A stretch of 64,000 nt of DNA from Polaribacter sp. ALD11. Its GTDB lineage: Bacteria; Bacteroidota; Bacteroidia; Flavobacteriales; Flavobacteriaceae. The notes under the pieces are model-generated. The model did no database searches and was not told the DNA's origin. It saw only the letters and a list, made by a program, of their open reading frames with translations. Location: contig NZ_CP025119.1 in assembly GCF_002831685.1 (NCBI RefSeq), positions 3,124,501 to 3,188,500 on the forward strand, in the 5' to 3' direction. Every line of letters begins with the position of its first letter. Within the stretch, counting starts at the first letter, position 1. This document shows, piece after piece, positions 60,664 to 64,000 of this stretch. Both the position numbers and the translations under genes were made by a program.

Positions 60664-61275
60664 TTATTTAAAATCTTTAGCAACATCTTCATTTACGCCA
60701 TCAAGAAAAGTTAAAAACTCTTCTCTACCTAAACGAGAAGCAGAAGAAGTTAAAAAAGATGTAGGTAATGTTTCCCAATGTTGTAATAATTTCTTTTTGT
60801 AAGAAGTTATTTGCTTGTTTAGTTTAGAACTTCCTAATTTGTCTGCTTTTGTAAAAACAATGCAAAACGGAATTCGATTTTCACCCAAAAATTGCATGAA
60901 ATCTAAATCTATTTTTTGCGGGTCGTGTCTAGAATCTATTAAAACAAAAGTACAAACCAATTGTTCTCTTTCTTTAAAGTAATTTTCTATAAAATATTGA
61001 AAGATTACTCTTTTCTTTTTAGAAACAGAAGCATAACCATACCCTGGTAAATCTACTAAAAACCATTCGTCATTTATTTTAAAATGATTTATAAGTTGGG
61101 TTTTTCCTGGTTTTCCAGAAATTTTTGCCAAATCTTTTCGCTCCATTAACATGTTAATTAATGAAGATTTACCAACATTAGAGCGGCCAATAAAAGCGTA
61201 TTCTGGTATTCTATCCTTTGGTGCATTTATAACATTACTGTTACTCATTACAAATTCTGCAGACTTAATTTTCAT
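60664..61275 (-). CDS. engB: Ribosome biogenesis GTPase EngB (YihA/YsxC)
   Basis: EngB is an essential GTPase for 50S assembly. The 203-residue protein has G1 'GRSNVGKSSLINML', G2 'KPGKTQLINHF', G3 'VDLPGYG', G4 'FTKADKL' and G5 near 'TSSASRLG'. The length is typical. It starts 4 nt after the hydrolase stop and is followed by the RluA gene after 31 nt. Confidence 0.96.
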   Translation of the reverse strand: MKIKSAEFVMSNSNVINAPKDRIPEYAFIGRSNVGKSSLINMLMERKDLAKISGKPGKTQLINHFKINDEWFLVDLPGYGYASVSKKKRVIFQYFIENYFKEREQLVCTFVLIDSRHDPQKIDLDFMQFLGENRIPFCIVFTKADKLGSSKLNKQITSYKKKLLQHWETLPTSFLTSSASRLGREEFLTFLDGVNEDVAKDFK

Positions 61276-61279
61276 TCTA

Positions 61280-62047
61280 TTATAGGTTTCTGTCGATAAG
61301 CCATTTATGAAGAATTGTATTGAACTCTTCTGGTTGTTCCATCATTGCAGCATGTCCGCATTTATCAATCCAAAATAAATCTGAATCTGGTAAAATTTTA
61401 TGAAAATCTTCTGCTACTTCTGGTGGAGTTACAATGTCTTGTTTTCCCCAAATTAAACAGGTAGGTTGTTTCATGTCTGGTAAATCGTTTGCCATATTGT
61501 GTCTAATGGCACTTTTTGCAATTGCTAAAGTTCGTATTACAGAGCTCCTATCATTTACAATTTTAAAAACGTCATCTACCATTTCCTTTGTTCCAATTGC
61601 TGGATCATAAAAAACGCCCTTTGTTTTTTCCTTTATATATTCATAGTTTCCTCTTTTAGGAAAACTATCTCCCATTGCCTTTTCATACAAGCCAGAACTT
61701 CCTGTTAAAACAAGTGCATTCACTTTTTCTTGGTAATGTTTTGTAAAATACAAACCAATGTGGCCGCCTAAAGAATTACCTAATAAAATAGCATTGTCTA
61801 TTTTTTTTAACTCCATAAATTCCTTCAAAAATTCTGCTAGATTTTTAACATTTGTTTTTAAAAGAGGAAGCGAGTATAAAGGTAATTCAGGAATTAAAAC
61901 TTTATATCCATTATTAGAAAAATGGTTAAATGTAGCACCGAAATTACTTAAAGCCCCCATTAATCCATGTAAAACAATTATAGCAGGTCCTTCTCCTGCT
62001 TCTGCATATGTAAATTTCCCTTCGGTTTTTAACTTGTCAGTCATCAT
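61280..62047 (-). CDS. Alpha/beta hydrolase
   Basis: The 255-residue protein has the alpha/beta-hydrolase fold. The oxyanion segment is 'IVLHGLMGALSNF', the nucleophile elbow 'LLGNSLGGHIGL' (Ser in GNSLGG), an acid near 'LIWGKQDIVTP' and the His in 'DKCGHAAMMEQPEEF'. It is probably an esterase or C-C hydrolase of unknown substrate. The pairing with engB next to mraZ recurs in Flavobacteria. Confidence 0.88.
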   Translation of the reverse strand: MMTDKLKTEGKFTYAEAGEGPAIIVLHGLMGALSNFGATFNHFSNNGYKVLIPELPLYSLPLLKTNVKNLAEFLKEFMELKKIDNAILLGNSLGGHIGLYFTKHYQEKVNALVLTGSSGLYEKAMGDSFPKRGNYEYIKEKTKGVFYDPAIGTKEMVDDVFKIVNDRSSVIRTLAIAKSAIRHNMANDLPDMKQPTCLIWGKQDIVTPPEVAEDFHKILPDSDLFWIDKCGHAAMMEQPEEFNTILHKWLIDRNL

Positions 62048-62068
62048 TCAATTCGTTTTACTTTGGCG

Positions 62069-62076
62069 CAAATGTA
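62069..62076 (-). promoter_or_regulatory. -7 element of the hydrolase-engB promoter
   Basis: On the minus strand TACATTTG matches TAnnTTTG exactly, 21 nt before the ATG at 62047. Confidence 0.55.
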
Positions 62077-62182
62077 ATTCTTTTTTATAAAATAAATGTC
62101 GTTTTCATAAATCACTCTATTTCAATTTTTAAGACTACAGATATGCCTTTTTCGTCTTAAAAACAGATTATTTATTAACAAT

Positions 62183-62212
62183 GTGGTTAAAAGTGGTAAA
62201 AAGTGGTAAAAT
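62183..62212 (+). promoter_or_regulatory. MraZ operator: three GTGGTWAAAW repeats
   Basis: GTGG occurs at 62183, 62193 and 62203, each followed by T(T/A)AAA, an exact 10-bp period. MraZ proteins bind short direct repeats with about one helical turn between them upstream of mraZ. The boxes overlap the -33 region of the promoter that follows, as expected for autorepression. Confidence 0.8.
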
Positions 62213-62217
62213 TTATA

Positions 62218-62225
62218 TATTTTTG
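62218..62225 (+). promoter_or_regulatory. -7 element of the mraZ promoter
   Basis: TATTTTTG matches TAnnTTTG exactly and lies 6 nt after the MraZ boxes and 26 nt before the GTG start. Confidence 0.6.
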
Positions 62226-62251
62226 ATAACTGTTAAAACACGTTTTTATTT

Positions 62252-62719
62252 GTGATAAATCTAATTGGTACATACGAATGTAAGGCAGATGCTAAAGGTA
62301 GGGTGATGTTTGCGTCGGCTCTAAAGAAGCAGTTGCAACCAATTTTAAATGAGGGGTTTGTCATAAAAAGAGCAGTTTTTCAACCTTGTTTAGAGTTGTA
62401 TTCTATGGAAGAATGGAGTTTAATGATGAATAAGTTGAACAAGCTGAATAAGTTTGTTAAAAAGAATAATGATTTTATTAGAAGGTTTACAGCAGGTGTA
62501 AAGGTAGTAGAATTTGATGCTGCTGGTAGAGTTTTAATCCCGAAAGATTTATGTGATTTTGCAGGAATTAAAAAACAAGTTGTTTTGTCTTCAGCGGTTA
62601 ATATTATAGAAATCTGGGACAAAGACAATTATGAAAAAGCAATTGATGACGCCGCTTTAGATTTTGCAGATTTAGCTGAAGAAGTAATGGGAAATACAGA
62701 ATTAGATGAAGTATCATAG
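62252..62719 (+). CDS. mraZ: Transcriptional regulator MraZ
   Basis: MraZ is a ring-forming AbrB-like repressor of the division and cell-wall cluster. The 155-residue protein starts with GTG (MINLIGTYECKADAKGR). It has both copies of the signature DxxGR: 'DAKGRVMFAS' (about 13-22) and 'DAAGRVLIPKDL' (about 89-100). Three direct-repeat boxes upstream fit autoregulation. It overlaps rsmH by 14 nt. Confidence 0.97.
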   Translation: MINLIGTYECKADAKGRVMFASALKKQLQPILNEGFVIKRAVFQPCLELYSMEEWSLMMNKLNKLNKFVKKNNDFIRRFTAGVKVVEFDAAGRVLIPKDLCDFAGIKKQVVLSSAVNIIEIWDKDNYEKAIDDAALDFADLAEEVMGNTELDEVS

Positions 62720-63605
62720 TCCAGTTTTATTAAAAGAAAGCGTAGATGCATTAGCTATTAAAGAAGATGGTGTTTATGTAGATGTTACGTTTGGTGGTGG
62801 AGGTCATTCAAGAGAAATTTTGAGCAGACTTGGTGAAAACGGAAGGTTGTTTGGTTTTGATCAAGATCCTGACGCTTTAGAGAATATAATTGATGATGCA
62901 CGTTTTACTTTAATACCAGAGAACTTTAGATATATTTCAAGGTTTTTAAGGTTTCATGGTGTGAAAAAAGTAGATGGAGTCTTAGCTGATTTAGGGGTTT
63001 CTTCTCATCAGTTTGATGAGGCTGAACGAGGTTTTTCTACTCGTTTTGACGGTGATTTAGACATGAGAATGAATCAGAAATCTAAGGTTTCTGCGAAGCA
63101 AATTATCGGTAGTTATTCTGAAGAAAAATTAGCAGATATTTTGTTTTTATATGGAGAATTAAGAAATTCTAGAAATATAGCAAAAACGATTGTTGAAAAA
63201 AGGCAAGAAGAAAAAATTGAAACAAGTTTTCAGTTGAAAGAGGTTTTAAAGAAATATTTACCGAATGCAAAAGAACATAAAATTTTAGCTCAAATATTTC
63301 AGGCAATTAGAATTGAAGTAAATGAAGAGTTAGATGTTTTAAAAGAATTCTTAGAACAAATGCCAAATTTATTAAAAGAAGAAGGAAGGTTGAGTGTAAT
63401 CTCATATCATTCTTTAGAAGATAGATTGGTAAAGAGGTTTATAAGAACGGGCATGTTTAGTGGCGAGCCAGAAAAAGATGTTTTTGGAAATATAGATGTT
63501 CCTATGCAAAAAGTAGGGAAATTAATAATACCTAGTCAAGAAGAAATTAACATTAATAATAGAGCGCGTAGTGCTAAATTAAGAATTGCAACTTTAAGTA
63601 AGTAG
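62706..63605 (+). CDS. rsmH: 16S rRNA (cytosine1402-N4)-methyltransferase RsmH
   Basis: RsmH (MraW) methylates C1402 of 16S rRNA with SAM. The 299-residue protein has 'HSPVLLKESVDAL', the SAM site 'VDVTFGGGGHSREIL', 'GVLADLGVSSHQFD', 'GFSTRFDGDLDMRMN' and 'VISYHSLEDRLVKRF'. It is embedded in the dcw cluster, overlapping mraZ and ending one base before ftsL. Confidence 0.97.
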   Translation: MKYHSPVLLKESVDALAIKEDGVYVDVTFGGGGHSREILSRLGENGRLFGFDQDPDALENIIDDARFTLIPENFRYISRFLRFHGVKKVDGVLADLGVSSHQFDEAERGFSTRFDGDLDMRMNQKSKVSAKQIIGSYSEEKLADILFLYGELRNSRNIAKTIVEKRQEEKIETSFQLKEVLKKYLPNAKEHKILAQIFQAIRIEVNEELDVLKEFLEQMPNLLKEEGRLSVISYHSLEDRLVKRFIRTGMFSGEPEKDVFGNIDVPMQKVGKLIIPSQEEININNRARSAKLRIATLSK

Positions 63606-63606
63606 G

Positions 63607-63936
63607 ATGTCTAAAATTAAAAAAAGTGTATATGATTTTCTAAGAGGAAGTTTCCTTACAGATGAATCTGCTTTTAAAAATTGGCGCATTATAATTTTTG
63701 TAGTTGGTCTGCTTTTAATAATGATTTCAAGTTCTCATAAAGCAGATAAGAAAGTAATAAAAATCTCTGAATTAAATAAATTAAAAAGAGAATTAAGGGC
63801 TGAGTACGTAGATACTGGTACTATTTTGATGAGAATGAAAATGGAATCTAGTGTCAGAGAAAAAGCAAAACATAGAGGCTTAATGCCTTCGAAAACCCCT
63901 CCAAAGAAAATAAAAGTAACCTATAAAAACGATTAA
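63607..63936 (+). CDS. ftsL: FtsL-like cell division protein
   Basis: The 109-residue bitopic protein has a short cytoplasmic N-terminus, one TM helix (about 27-42, IIIFVVGLLLIMISSS) and a coiled-coil-like periplasmic tail ('ISELNKLKRELRAEYVDTGT'). It sits between rsmH and the PBP gene, exactly where FtsL belongs in the dcw cluster. Its sequence is too divergent to prove the family by eye, so the call rests on topology and position. Confidence 0.82.
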   Translation: MSKIKKSVYDFLRGSFLTDESAFKNWRIIIFVVGLLLIMISSSHKADKKVIKISELNKLKRELRAEYVDTGTILMRMKMESSVREKAKHRGLMPSKTPPKKIKVTYKND

Positions 63937-63938
63937 AA

Positions 63939-64000
63939 TTGGCAACTCACAAAAAAAGCATCCTTACTAAATTCTACTTGGTAGCTGCTTTTATGACTTT
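63939..64000 (+). CDS. ftsI: Penicillin-binding protein FtsI, N-terminus only (cut by window edge)
   Basis: A TTG at 63939 opens a frame to the window end: MATHKKSILTKFYLVAAFMT. It is 2 nt after the ftsL stop and begins with a basic stretch and then a hydrophobic helix, as FtsI/PBP2 proteins do. Only 20 residues are visible, so the identity rests mostly on position in the division cluster. Confidence 0.7.
   Translation, partial: MATHKKSILTKFYLVAAFMT

Overview
The window is chromosomal DNA of a low-GC (roughly 30%) marine-type member of the Flavobacteriaceae, plausibly Polaribacter or a close relative. The evidence is flavobacterial protein families (SusC/SusD pairs, DUF1599, BT_3928-type DoxX, DUF4293, DUF4920, MnmD), Bacteroidetes -7 promoter elements (TAnnTTTG) in front of many genes, no Shine-Dalgarno sequences, and several TTG/GTG starts. 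I found no rRNA, tRNA, CRISPR array or intact prophage. The species is not determined.

Regions: (1) 1-7 kb is an envelope cluster: an outer-membrane protein, a TPR protein, an LptC-like lipoprotein, a CNNM/CorC-type membrane protein and a PpiD/SurA-like chaperone. (2) 7-13.3 kb holds rho and DUF4293, then a three-gene signalling unit (NarL-type response regulator, lipoprotein, TPR histidine kinase) preceded by a striking pair of tandem palindromes. (3) 13.2-33 kb is housekeeping: truA, an ABC exporter, cdaA, folP, a LOG-family enzyme, DUF1599, a DoxX/thioredoxin-like protein, a ClC channel, a crotonase, ilvE, mnmD, a glycosyltransferase with a flippase-like protein, ruvC, hemW, a cyclase-family enzyme and corA. 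(4) 33.6-41.7 kb is a flux zone: a MmcQ-like gene, a badly decayed AraC regulator, 5-formyl-THF cyclo-ligase, one SusC/SusD pair and a dead IS1595-type transposase. (5) 41.7-58.2 kb is a catabolic locus: a tight operon of a GH63 alpha-glucosidase, a kinase/M23/class III aminotransferase fusion and a GH2 beta-galactosidase, divergent from a TPR-HTH regulator, a second SusC/SusD pair and a saccharopine-dehydrogenase-like enzyme. (6) 58.2-64 kb has adenine deaminase, an RluA synthase, engB, an alpha/beta hydrolase and the start of the division cluster (mraZ, rsmH, ftsL, ftsI).

The most interesting reading is region 5. The GH63 protein resembles YgjK, and the fusion protein joins a hydroxylysine-kinase-like fold to an aminotransferase of the phospho-lyase subgroup (ETNPPL/PHYKPL). 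Together with the beta-galactosidase these are the activities needed to take apart Glc-alpha-1,2-Gal-beta-hydroxylysine, the collagen disaccharide unit, and convert the hydroxylysine to alpha-aminoadipate semialdehyde, which is a substrate of saccharopine dehydrogenase. This is an inference from families and gene order, not a demonstrated pathway.

A second theme is a structured element found just after stop codons in sense orientation (three clear copies, one degenerate). Two of the clear copies show a compensatory base-pair change, which points to a conserved RNA structure in 3' untranslated regions.
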